Part shown: in pieces, positions 6,767-14,218 of the stretch
Layout of the letters: the number at the start of each line of letters is the position of its first letter
Position numbering within the stretch: position 1 is the first letter of the stretch
Made by a program: the position numbers and the translations under genes
Source of the DNA: Loktanella sp.
GTDB taxonomy: Bacteria; Pseudomonadota; Alphaproteobacteria; Rhodobacterales; Rhodobacteraceae
Reading direction: 5' to 3'
Length of the DNA: 16,690 nt
Assembly: GCA_003551805.1 (NCBI GenBank)
Contig: PUNR01000023.1
Location: forward strand, 1-16,690
The notes under the pieces: model-generated
Told to the model about the DNA's origin: nothing
The model's database searches: none
The model's input: only the letters and a program-made list of their open reading frames with translations

Positions 6767-7606
6767 GTGTTAGCAAGATTGCCAGCGGCAAGTGTCAGGG
6801 CTGGGCTGGTCCTGATCATGGTGCTGATGCCAGCGGCCTTGTTGGATGCCGTCACCCGTGACGGGTTGCAAATTCTGGCGCTCGTCGCAGTTTTTGCTGC
6901 GATCTTCACCTTGGCCGAATATCTTGCGGTCAGCCCCAGCCTAGTCGAATTCCGCGCGGCCCCACCGTTCAACCGTGCCCGGTTTTCCGGATTGTTTGCC
7001 ATCGTGCTAAGTGTGACGATGATTTTCCGTGGCGCGAATGATCCGTCCGCAATGACGCTTTTCGTGCAGCAAACCGGGACACAGATGGCGGGGGCGATAG
7101 ATTTTCCTTATTCACCCGTGCGGTTGATGGGGCTGATCCTGCCTGAAACGGCCACGCCGCTTCAGATTGAATTGGTGCGCAGCGCGGCGGGGATCAGCTA
7201 TCTGATCGCCATGATCTCGATCATCGGGTTCATCGTGTTGTTGCGGATGCAACGCTGGCCGCGGCCTGATGTGCCGTTCAATGTCTGGGTGAACCTGCCC
7301 CAATTCGACCCGACCGCTGGCGGCGATGTGGTCCAACGGCTGCGCCGCGACGGGCGCGTTAACATTATCTTAGGTGTTTTGCTGCCATTTGTTGTGCCAG
7401 CGGTTTTGCAATTGGTCGGATCTTTCGGGTCGCTGATCAATCTGGAAAACCAGCAGACCTTGATCTGGACGGTGACAACATGGGCGTTTCTGCCTGCAAG
7501 TATCCTGATGCGCGGTGTCGCGCTGGCACGCGTTGCGGATATGATCGAAATGCAGCGCGAAAAAGGGCGCATGCGCGCTGCGGTGGGGTCTTTGGGTACG
7601 CGCTGA
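6767..7606 (+). CDS. Polytopic membrane protein of unknown function
   Basis: I do not recognise a named family. From GTG 6767 the protein has 279 residues, with GGGGA at 6754-6758 about 8 nt upstream. An in-frame GTG at 6704 would add 21 basic residues and has no visible ribosome site. Six hydrophobic segments are visible near residues 11-29, 33-52, 73-89, 141-160, 197-217 and 231-249. A long loop (about 90-140) lies between the third and fourth, and a charged soluble loop (about 161-195, RMQRWPRPDVPFNVWVN region) between the fourth and fifth. The C-terminal tail is basic (REKGRMR). No transporter or enzyme motif is evident. From memory, a membrane protein in this position between leuD and an EEP-fold gene is common in Rhodobacterales, but its role is not known to me. 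Its 3' end overlaps the only canonical start of the next gene by 127 nt. Confidence 0.85.
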   Translation: MLARLPAASVRAGLVLIMVLMPAALLDAVTRDGLQILALVAVFAAIFTLAEYLAVSPSLVEFRAAPPFNRARFSGLFAIVLSVTMIFRGANDPSAMTLFVQQTGTQMAGAIDFPYSPVRLMGLILPETATPLQIELVRSAAGISYLIAMISIIGFIVLLRMQRWPRPDVPFNVWVNLPQFDPTAGGDVVQRLRRDGRVNIILGVLLPFVVPAVLQLVGSFGSLINLENQQTLIWTVTTWAFLPASILMRGVALARVADMIEMQREKGRMRAAVGSLGTR

Positions 7607-8583
7607 TCCTTGCATTGTGGGCGTTTGCCGCGACAGCCGACACAATACGCATCGCGACCTATGCCGCCCCGTTAAGCCGGGATGGCCCGGGATTGCTTTT
7701 GCGCGATCTGATGCGCGGGGATGATCCACAGATCGGCGCGATTGCAGCTGTGGTGGCTGACGTGAACCCCGATGTGCTGGTGCTGACTGATTTCGACTAT
7801 GATCTGGACGGTCTGGCACTGGCGGCCTTTGCCGCGCTGTTCGATCCGCCATACCCCTATCGCTTTGCACGCCGCCCCAATACGGGCATGCCCACGGGGC
7901 TGGACATGGACCAGAATGGCCGCTTGGGCGAAGCGCGTGATGCGCAGGGCTTTGGCCGGTTCAGCGGGCAGGGTGGCCTCGCGATTCTGTCGCGCTTTGC
8001 GGTGGATACGGGCGGGGTGATGGACTTGTCCGCGCTGTTATGGCGCGACCTGCCGGGTGCGGTGCTACCGATACAGGACGGACAAAGTTTCTTTCCTGAC
8101 GCGGTGCTGGATGTCCATCGGCTGTCCACCACCGCCCATTGGATCGTGCCGATCCAGCCACCAGGCGCGCCGCCATTCGCGATCATGGTGTCGTCGGCAA
8201 CACCACCGGCTTTTGATGGGGCAGAACGGCGCAACGTCTTGCGCAACCGCGATGAATTGCGCCTTTGGGAACTGGTGCTGGACGGGCAGTACGGCCCGTT
8301 GCCGGATCGTTTCGTGATTGCGGGCAATGCCAACCTTGACCCCGCAGCAGGTGACGGGGACCGCGCTGCGATGGCTGCCTTTCTGACGCATCCATTGCTG
8401 CAAGACCCGCTGCCTGGCCAACCCACCGCAGACTGGACCGACCGCGGGATTGGTATGTTACGGGTCAGCTATGTTCTGCCGTCGCGAAACTGGCAGGTGA
8501 CAGATGCCGCCGTCGCATCATGGGGCGAGGGCGGTCTGGCGGCGGGTGTTCACCACCTTGTCTGGGTGGATATCCGTCGCTAG
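7480..8583 (+). CDS. Endonuclease/exonuclease/phosphatase-fold protein, possibly inactive; start uncertain
   Basis: The frame encodes an exported EEP-superfamily protein. From ATG 7480 it has 367 residues. A signal-peptide-like stretch lies at 28-53 (KRAHAR then GVFGYALILALWAFAATA), followed by TIRIATYAAPLSRDGPG, DVLVLTDFDYD (98-108), GFGRFSGQGGLAILSR, a His in TTAHW (220), GNANLDP (282-288), RVSYVLP and HHLVWVDI near the C-terminus. The homologues I remember have GDANLDP, RVDYVLP and SRHRLVWVD, so this copy appears to have Asp-to-Asn at 283 and Asp-to-Ser at 330 and to lack the usual Arg before LVWVD. Loss of metal or catalytic residues is therefore likely. No ATG, GTG or TTG lies between 7480 and the middle of the hydrophobic core, so the true start is either 7480 (a 27-residue N-extension and a 127-nt overlap with the membrane protein gene), a non-standard codon, or lost. 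It may be a decaying gene. Its 3' end overlaps the convergent epimerase gene by 66 nt. Confidence 0.75.
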   Translation: MGVSACKYPDARCRAGTRCGYDRNAARKRAHARCGGVFGYALILALWAFAATADTIRIATYAAPLSRDGPGLLLRDLMRGDDPQIGAIAAVVADVNPDVLVLTDFDYDLDGLALAAFAALFDPPYPYRFARRPNTGMPTGLDMDQNGRLGEARDAQGFGRFSGQGGLAILSRFAVDTGGVMDLSALLWRDLPGAVLPIQDGQSFFPDAVLDVHRLSTTAHWIVPIQPPGAPPFAIMVSSATPPAFDGAERRNVLRNRDELRLWELVLDGQYGPLPDRFVIAGNANLDPAAGDGDRAAMAAFLTHPLLQDPLPGQPTADWTDRGIGMLRVSYVLPSRNWQVTDAAVASWGEGGLAAGVHHLVWVDIRR

Positions 8584-9426
8584 CGTGCTGTCCATCACCT
8601 TTTCCAGATCGGTGGGCCTGAAGTCGGGTAGCAATTTTGCAACTTTTTCGCCGCTGATCTGGTGCGACATGGCGAAAAGATAGCGCATTTCCCGCAATTC
8701 GCGCGCCATTGGCCACAAGGGCGCAAGCAGTGTGATCAGCCACCATGGAAAAGCCGTCAGCCTGACCTGTCTGCCCTGCGCCTGATAATGTGCAGCCATA
8801 TCCCTGACGGTAAAGGTATGGCCCGGAAAGGGGACATCTTCAAACTGCGCCAGATCTGCGCGCTTATCGGCCAGCATGACCGCGGCGCGTGCCCAGTCAG
8901 GCACATAGCAATAGGTCTGCATGATATCGGGGCTGTCGCTATAGGTGATCCTGCCTTTTGCGATGTCGCGCAGAATGAACATCTGCATGATATCGCCATT
9001 GCCGTGGGGGTCGATGAAATTGCCTGCGCGCAGCACGATCGTCTGCACGCCTGCATCGCGATAGGTTTGTTCCATCGCAATCCGCACGCGGCCTTTGCGG
9101 GTGGTCGCCAGATGCGGCGTTTCTTCATCCAGCACGCCGGGTTGATTGCCGTAATTGTAGATGTTGCCGGGGATGATGACGGTCGCACCGCTAGCCTTGG
9201 CTGCGGCGACGACCTGCGCAGTGATGGCGGGAATTGTCACCTCCCATTTATAATAGGCGGGCGGGTTCAGCCCGTTGACGATCACATCACAGCCCATGGC
9301 GGCCTGTGTCATGTCATCCGTCGCACGGTTGAAAAGGCGTACCGTCCAGCCCGCGTTCCAGAACGCCTCTGCGGTGTGGCTGCCGATCTTGCCGGATGGG
9401 CCAAGGATCAGGACTGTCTGGGGCAT
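8518..9426 (-). CDS. NAD(P)-binding epimerase/reductase-like protein (atypical SDR, NmrA-like)
   Basis: The 302-residue protein has an N-terminal Rossmann fold with VLILGPSGKIGSHTAEAF, i.e. GPSGKIG at residues 9-15 as the GxxGxxG dinucleotide motif. Further atypical-SDR features are DVIVNGLNPP after the second strand, the segment VIIPGNIYNYGN (around 83-94), VLRAGNFIDP and a YVPDWARAAVMLAD region typical of epimerases. The canonical Tyr-x-x-x-Lys catalytic pair is not evident at the expected place, so the reaction is uncertain. The start ATG (9424-9426) has AGGAG about 7 nt upstream. It is transcribed divergently from the LysR gene, the usual arrangement for a regulator and its target. Its 3' end overlaps the EEP gene on the other strand by 66 nt. 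Substrate unknown. Confidence 0.85.
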   Translation of the reverse strand: MPQTVLILGPSGKIGSHTAEAFWNAGWTVRLFNRATDDMTQAAMGCDVIVNGLNPPAYYKWEVTIPAITAQVVAAAKASGATVIIPGNIYNYGNQPGVLDEETPHLATTRKGRVRIAMEQTYRDAGVQTIVLRAGNFIDPHGNGDIMQMFILRDIAKGRITYSDSPDIMQTYCYVPDWARAAVMLADKRADLAQFEDVPFPGHTFTVRDMAAHYQAQGRQVRLTAFPWWLITLLAPLWPMARELREMRYLFAMSHQISGEKVAKLLPDFRPTDLEKVMDSTLATDIHPDKVVNTRRQTALAP

Positions 9427-9481
9427 CGTAAACTCCTGCTGGTGATAGCGTCATCCTCGCCCATTCAGAAAAATCAGGATA

Positions 9482-9522
9482 TTGCCAGAATGCGGATATC
9501 ATGTATTCATTTTTGAATGAAT
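9482..9522 (+). promoter_or_regulatory. Candidate lysR promoter with overlapping palindromic operator
   Basis: TTGCCA (9482-9487) and TATTCA (9504-9509) are spaced 16 nt apart, which would start transcription at or next to the LysR ATG at 9517. No ribosome site precedes that ATG, consistent with a leaderless mRNA. An inverted repeat covers the -10 element and the start codon: ATTCA (9505-9509), four T, TGAAT (9514-9518), or alternatively ATTCAT with ATGAAT (9505-9510, 9517-9522). This is a plausible autoregulatory LysR-type binding site, though a clean symmetrical T-N11-A is not present. The promoter of the divergent epimerase gene must lie in the same 90-nt gap, but I cannot pick it out. Confidence 0.4.
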
Positions 9523-10410
9523 AAGCTGCCATCCCTCGACTGGTCCCTTGTGCAGGCTTTTCTGGCTGTCGCGGAAACAGGCAGCCTGTCGGCGGCGGCA
9601 CGCCTGTTAGGGACCAGCCAGCCAACGCTTGGGCGCCAGATCAAACAGATCGAACAGCAGCTGGGGGCGGAATTGTTTCACCGCCAGCCGCGGGGCCTTG
9701 CGCTGACTGATATCGGTGCCGCGCTTGTGCAGCCCGCCAGTGTGATGCGTGATGCCGTGCAACGGATCGCGCTGACAGCGGCAGGGCGGCAGGCAAGCCT
9801 TGCGGGGACCGTGCGGATCACCGCCAGCGTGTCGACATCTGCCCTGCATTTGCCGCCGATCATCGCAGGCATCCGCAAACTCGAACCGCAGATCGCGATT
9901 GAATTGGTGCCTAGTGATGACAGCCGCAACCTTTTGTACCGCGAAGCCGATATCGCGGTGCGCATGTATCGCCCGACCCAGCTTGATCTGGTGACCCAGC
10001 ATATCGGTGATATCGAACTGGCGGTTTTTGCTGCGAAATCCTATCTGGCCGATCGTGGTACCCCGCAATCCGGCGCTGACCTGTTGCAGCACGATTTCGT
10101 CGGTTTCGACGCCAACCCAGAGATTATCGAGGGCTTTCGCGCAGCGGGAATCACTGTGGATCGTGACTTTTTCAAAACCCGTTGCGACGACAATATCGCC
10201 TATTGGGAATTGGTGCGCGCGGGCTGCGGAATTGGTTTTGCGCAGGCGGGTGTCGGGCGGGATGATCCGCTGGTCAGTGAAATCGACATCGGTATGCCGC
10301 TGCCCGTGCTGCCCGTATGGCTGACCGCGCACGAGGCGATGCGCCAGACACCGCGGATCAGGCGTGTCTGGGATCTTTTGGCGGCAGGCTTGCGGCCTCT
10401 GGTATCTTGA
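9517..10410 (+). CDS. LysR-family transcriptional regulator
   Basis: The 297-residue protein has the standard LysR length and layout. A winged helix-turn-helix occupies residues 1-62 (LAVAETGSLSAAARLLGTSQPTLGRQI, with the wing LGAELFHRQPRGLALTDIG). A linker helix and a two-lobed periplasmic-binding-protein-like effector domain (about 90-290) follow. The C-terminal domain carries the segments IAVRMYRPTQLDLVTQHIGDI and CDDNIAYWELVRAGCGIGF, typical of regulators next to short-chain reductases or epimerases. The start ATG 9517 has no visible Shine-Dalgarno site. The gene is divergent from the epimerase-like gene, which is its most likely target. It lies 55 nt upstream of leuB on the same strand, and a role in leuB control cannot be excluded. 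Confidence 0.95.
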   Translation: MNKLPSLDWSLVQAFLAVAETGSLSAAARLLGTSQPTLGRQIKQIEQQLGAELFHRQPRGLALTDIGAALVQPASVMRDAVQRIALTAAGRQASLAGTVRITASVSTSALHLPPIIAGIRKLEPQIAIELVPSDDSRNLLYREADIAVRMYRPTQLDLVTQHIGDIELAVFAAKSYLADRGTPQSGADLLQHDFVGFDANPEIIEGFRAAGITVDRDFFKTRCDDNIAYWELVRAGCGIGFAQAGVGRDDPLVSEIDIGMPLPVLPVWLTAHEAMRQTPRIRRVWDLLAAGLRPLVS

Positions 10411-10465
10411 ACCTTTGCGCGCGTCGCGTTACGCCAAGGCAACATATTTTTGCAAGGATAACACC

Positions 10466-11569
10466 ATGGCCAACCCATCCCTTCTGATCCTCGCCGGTGA
10501 CGGCATCGGCCCCGAGGTCATGAACGAGGTCAAGCGCATCATCGACTGGTTCGGTGCCAAGCGCGACCTGACCTTTGACGTGTCAGAAGATCTGGTAGGT
10601 GGTGCCGCCTATGACAAACACGGCGTGCCATTGCATGACGATACGATGGCCAAGGCGCAATCGGTCGATGCCGTATTGCTGGGGGCCGTTGGTGGGCCGA
10701 AGTACGACGACCTGGATTTCAGCGTCAAACCTGAACGTGGTCTGCTGCGTCTGCGCAAGGAAATGGATCTGTTCGCCAATCTGCGCCCCGCGCAATGCTT
10801 TGACGCGCTGGCGGATTTTTCGTCGCTCAAGCGCGATATCGTGGCTGGTCTGGATATCATGATCGTGCGCGAACTGACGTCGGGCGTGTATTTTGGCGAA
10901 CCCCGCGGCATCCATATGGAAGACAATCTGCGCGTGGGCATCAACACCCAGCGCTATACCGAGGCAGAAATCGAACGCGGCGCGCGCGCGGCGTTTGATC
11001 TGGCAATGAAGCGCGGCAAAAAGCTGTGTTCCATGGAAAAAGCCAATGTGATGGAAAGCGGCATCCTGTGGCGCGATGTCGTGACCGAGGTGCATCGCGA
11101 TTACCCCGAGGTTGAACTGTCCCACATGTACGCCGACAATGGCGCCATGCAGCTGGTCCGTGCGCCCAAGCAGTTTGACGTGATTTATACCGACAACCTG
11201 TTCGGCGATATCCTGTCCGATTGTGCCGCGATGTTGACAGGGTCTTTGGGCATGTTGCCGTCCGCGTCGCTTGGCCTGCCGATGGCGAATGGCCGGCCTA
11301 AGGCGATGTATGAACCGGTGCACGGTTCGGCCCCCGATATCACCGGTCAGGGCAAGGCGAACCCGATTGCCTGTATCCTGTCGTTCGCTATGGCGCTGCG
11401 CTATTCCTTTGACCAAGGGGCAGAGGCTGACCGTCTGGAAGCCGCGATTGAAAAAGTGCTGGCTGACGGCGCGCGCACGGCTGATCTGATGGGGCCGGAA
11501 GGTGGCACGCCATTGTCCACCACGCAGATGGGCGATGTGATCCTGTCTGCGCTTGACGAAAGCCTGTAA
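10466..11569 (+). CDS. leuB: 3-isopropylmalate dehydrogenase
   Basis: LeuB oxidatively decarboxylates 3-isopropylmalate with NAD+, the third step of leucine synthesis. The start ATG 10466 gives 367 residues, with AAGGA (10454-10458) 7 nt upstream. The open frame extends back into lysR, but that part is not LeuB-like. Signatures include the N-terminal LILAGDGIGPEV, the substrate-binding arginines in RLRKEMDLFANLRP, RELTSGVYFGEPRG, the catalytic Lys in MEKANVM, YADNGAMQLV, the metal-binding aspartates in NLFGDILSD, and the NAD-binding HGSAPDITGQGKANP. The stop lies 1 nt before the ATG of the next gene. leuC and leuD are about 4 kb upstream on the same strand behind their own terminator. The 55-nt gap after lysR may hold a promoter, but none is obvious. 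Confidence 0.98.
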   Translation: MANPSLLILAGDGIGPEVMNEVKRIIDWFGAKRDLTFDVSEDLVGGAAYDKHGVPLHDDTMAKAQSVDAVLLGAVGGPKYDDLDFSVKPERGLLRLRKEMDLFANLRPAQCFDALADFSSLKRDIVAGLDIMIVRELTSGVYFGEPRGIHMEDNLRVGINTQRYTEAEIERGARAAFDLAMKRGKKLCSMEKANVMESGILWRDVVTEVHRDYPEVELSHMYADNGAMQLVRAPKQFDVIYTDNLFGDILSDCAAMLTGSLGMLPSASLGLPMANGRPKAMYEPVHGSAPDITGQGKANPIACILSFAMALRYSFDQGAEADRLEAAIEKVLADGARTADLMGPEGGTPLSTTQMGDVILSALDESL

Positions 11570-11570
11570 T

Positions 11571-12548
11571 ATGACACCGAACGCCAAAGGTGCGCTGATC
11601 GCTTTGGCCGCTTTTGGCGTTTTCGCCACGCATGACGTCGTGGTGAAAATCCTTGGCGGGATATACTCGCCGGTGCAGATCGTGTTCTTCTCGGTCTTGC
11701 TTAGCTTTCCTTTGGCGACCTTCACGTTAATGCGCGACAGCAAGCCGGGGACTTTGGTGCCGATCCATCCTTGGTGGATGCTGACACGCGCTGTGGCGAC
11801 GGTGATCACAGGATTTACGGCGTTTTATGCGTTTTCGGTCCTGCCTTTGGCGCAGGTCTATACGATCCTGTTCGCGTCCCCCTTGCTGATAACGGTGCTG
11901 GCTATTCCGGTTTTGGGCGAAAAGGTCCGCATCCGGCGCTGGGCGGCAGTGGTCGTGGGGTTGATCGGCGTGCTGGTCGTGTTGCGACCGGGATCGGCGG
12001 AACTGTCCATCGGGCATCTGGCGGCGCTGCTGGCGGCGGTCGGTGGGTCGATTGCGTCGATCATCGTGCGCAAGATCGGGTCAGAGGAACGGCCCGTCGT
12101 CATGCTGCTTTACCCGATGGCGCTGAACTTTGTGGTCATGGCGGCGGCATTGCCGTTCATCTATGAACCGATGCCTATCGAACATCTGGGCATGATGGGG
12201 ATCATCGCTGTCTTTGCATGGATCGCAAGCCGGATGATTATTTCCGCCTATCAGGCGGGCGAGGCCGCGATCATCGCGCCGATGCAATACAGCCAGATCA
12301 TCTGGGCCACGATCTTCGGGTTTCTGTTCTTTGGCGAATTGATCGACATGAATACGGCCATTGGTGCCGGTATCATCATCGCTAGCGGTCTTTACATCGT
12401 GCTGCGCGAAAGCCGGGCTGGTGCGTCGGAAAACACGCCGGTGCTGCGCACCAGATCCCGGTCTGAAACCGGTATCATCCCGCGCATCAGCATGTTGGTG
12501 CGTGTGACCGGCAAGACGTTACCGGGGCAGGAAAAAGGGCGCGACTAG
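11571..12548 (+). CDS. EamA-family (DMT superfamily) transporter
   Basis: The 325-residue inner-membrane protein has ten predicted transmembrane segments in two EamA repeats (about 5-138 and 150-285). The first is marked by FATHDVVVKIL, PLAQVYTILFASPLL and PVLGEKVRIRRW, the second by IIAPMQYSQIIWATIFGFLFFGEL. A basic cytosolic tail of about 40 residues (LRTRSRSETG region) follows and is longer than usual. Members export or import small metabolites such as amino acids or nucleobase derivatives; the substrate cannot be read from the sequence. The ATG at 11571 is 1 nt after the leuB stop with only a weak GAAAG upstream, so translation probably depends on leuB. That linkage hints at amino-acid-related transport, as an inference. 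The stop TAG shares the CTAG palindrome with the stop of the convergent gene. Confidence 0.93.
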   Translation: MTPNAKGALIALAAFGVFATHDVVVKILGGIYSPVQIVFFSVLLSFPLATFTLMRDSKPGTLVPIHPWWMLTRAVATVITGFTAFYAFSVLPLAQVYTILFASPLLITVLAIPVLGEKVRIRRWAAVVVGLIGVLVVLRPGSAELSIGHLAALLAAVGGSIASIIVRKIGSEERPVVMLLYPMALNFVVMAAALPFIYEPMPIEHLGMMGIIAVFAWIASRMIISAYQAGEAAIIAPMQYSQIIWATIFGFLFFGELIDMNTAIGAGIIIASGLYIVLRESRAGASENTPVLRTRSRSETGIIPRISMLVRVTGKTLPGQEKGRD

Positions 12549-14161
12549 CGCCCTTCCGGTGGGACAAAGCTGTGCGCGTTCGCCCGCGCCCAGCGTTCGC
12601 GGTAGATCGGGTTGTCGTCGCCGTCGTCCAGCAGGAACCCTTTGCGCAGATAGGTGTAGACGTCGTTCGCTTCGGTCATCTGGCCGTCGCCACGCCGTGT
12701 CATGAAATGATAGGGCTCGAAGTTGGTCGGGTCAGTCAGGCCCGCAGCCCCCGCCATTTCGCCCAAAGCTTTCAGCGTATTGTCATGGAATCGCGCCACC
12801 CGTTTTGACTTGTCGCCGACATCCAGCGCGCGTTGGCGCAAAGGGTCTTGGGTTGCGACACCGACAGGGCAGTGGTTGGTATGGCAGGCCTGCGCCTGAA
12901 TGCAGCCCACGGCAAACATATAGCCCCGCGCCGAATTGCACCAATCCGCCCCGATCGACAGCGCACGGGCGATATCAAAGGCGCTGACGATCTTGCCTGC
13001 CGCGCCGATCTTGACCTGTTCGCGCAGGCCCGCACCACGCAGCGTGTTGTGGACAAAGGTCAGCCCCTCGACCAAGGGCATGCCGACATGATTGGCAAAT
13101 TCCAAAGGCGCGGCACCGGTGCCACCTTCGCTGCCATCAACAACGATGAAATCAGGAACAATGCCTGTGTGCAGCATCGCCTTGACGATACACATGAATT
13201 CGCGCCGGTGCCCGATGCACAGCTTGAACCCGACAGGCTTACCCCCCGACAGATCGCGCAGGCGACCGATGAATTCCATCATCTCGACCGGATTGGAAAA
13301 TTCGGGATGTGCGGCGGGGGATACACAATCCTGCCCCATGGGGATGCCGCGCGCCTCGGCAATCTCGGGCGTGATTTTCGACGCGGGGAGCATTCCGCCA
13401 TGGCCGGGCTTGGCGCCTTGGCTCAGCTTCAGCTCGATCATCTTGACCTGCGCGTCGGCGGCTTGTTCGGCGAATTTGTCAGGGCTGAACCGGCCGTCAT
13501 CGTCGCGGCAACCGAAATAGCCCGACCCGATTTCATAGATCAGATCGCCGCCCGCCTGCCGATGATAGCGACTGATCCCACCTTCGCCGGTGTCATGGGC
13601 GAAATTGCCCATCTTGGCACCGGTGTTCAGCGCAAGGATCGCATTGGCTGACAGCGCCCCAAAGCTCATCGCGGAAATGTTGTAAAGCGATGCATCGTAG
13701 GGCTGTTTGCACGCCTGATTGCCGATCCTGACGCGAAAATCGGTGTTGGTGAAATGCACCGGTTGGACCGAATGGGTCAGCCATGAATAACCCGCCTCGT
13801 ATACCTTTTCCTGCGTCCCGAAAGGGCGTTTGTCTTCGGCGCCTTTGGCGCGTTGATACACCAAGGACCGCTGTTCGCGGCTGAAAGGTTGTTCATCCTG
13901 ATCACTTTCGATCAGATACTGCCGGATTTCCGGTCTGATCCCTTCAAACAGGAACCGCAGATGGCCCATGATCGGATAGTTGCGCAGAATGGAATGGCGC
14001 TGTTGGCGCAGGTCGTAAAAGCCCAGCAGGGTCAACGCTGCCAAGATGACAAAGGCGATCCAGAACCCCGGATACCACAATGCCAACGCTGCGCTGACCC
14101 CTGCGAAACTGCCGGCAAGGATCAGGGGCGTATAGCGGTTGGGTAATGACAATCCTGGCAC
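12545..14161 (-). CDS. FMN-binding glutamate synthase family protein with N-terminal membrane anchor
   Basis: The protein has 538 residues from the GTG complementary to 14159-14161. AAGGAG (14168-14173) lies 6 nt upstream; the earlier GTG at 14174-14176 overlaps that site and is less likely. Two hydrophobic segments (about 12-28 and 31-48) anchor the N-terminus. The rest is the glutamate synthase (GltB) FMN/Fe-S alpha/beta barrel domain: SAMSFGALSANA, GEGGISRYH, KPGHGGMLPASK, VDGSEGGTGAAPLEF (343 onward in its central part) and the [3Fe-4S] ligands Cys420, Cys426 and Cys431 in CIQAQACHTNHCPVGVATQ. It lacks the N-terminal glutaminase and C-terminal domains of GltB, so it is a stand-alone synthase-domain protein whose reaction is not established. 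The gene follows mipZ by 57 nt on the same strand and may be cotranscribed. Its stop overlaps the EamA stop. Confidence 0.93.
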   Translation of the reverse strand: MPGLSLPNRYTPLILAGSFAGVSAALALWYPGFWIAFVILAALTLLGFYDLRQQRHSILRNYPIMGHLRFLFEGIRPEIRQYLIESDQDEQPFSREQRSLVYQRAKGAEDKRPFGTQEKVYEAGYSWLTHSVQPVHFTNTDFRVRIGNQACKQPYDASLYNISAMSFGALSANAILALNTGAKMGNFAHDTGEGGISRYHRQAGGDLIYEIGSGYFGCRDDDGRFSPDKFAEQAADAQVKMIELKLSQGAKPGHGGMLPASKITPEIAEARGIPMGQDCVSPAAHPEFSNPVEMMEFIGRLRDLSGGKPVGFKLCIGHRREFMCIVKAMLHTGIVPDFIVVDGSEGGTGAAPLEFANHVGMPLVEGLTFVHNTLRGAGLREQVKIGAAGKIVSAFDIARALSIGADWCNSARGYMFAVGCIQAQACHTNHCPVGVATQDPLRQRALDVGDKSKRVARFHDNTLKALGEMAGAAGLTDPTNFEPYHFMTRRGDGQMTEANDVYTYLRKGFLLDDGDDNPIYRERWARANAHSFVPPEGR

Positions 14162-14218
14162 AGAATGCTCCTTCACGTTTTAGGTTTGGGGCGGTCTTAC
14201 ATGGTGCGCAGGCGGATG

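Noticed and set aside
10364..10465. Upstream in-frame start for leuB inside lysR
   Set aside because: The added 34 residues are not LeuB-like, and a good AAGGA site precedes ATG 10466.
10583..11809. Long minus-strand open frame (408 codons) opposite leuB and the start of the transporter gene
   Set aside because: It lies antisense to an unmistakable leuB, has a His- and Arg-rich translation with no family signature, and arises from the codon bias of the real gene.
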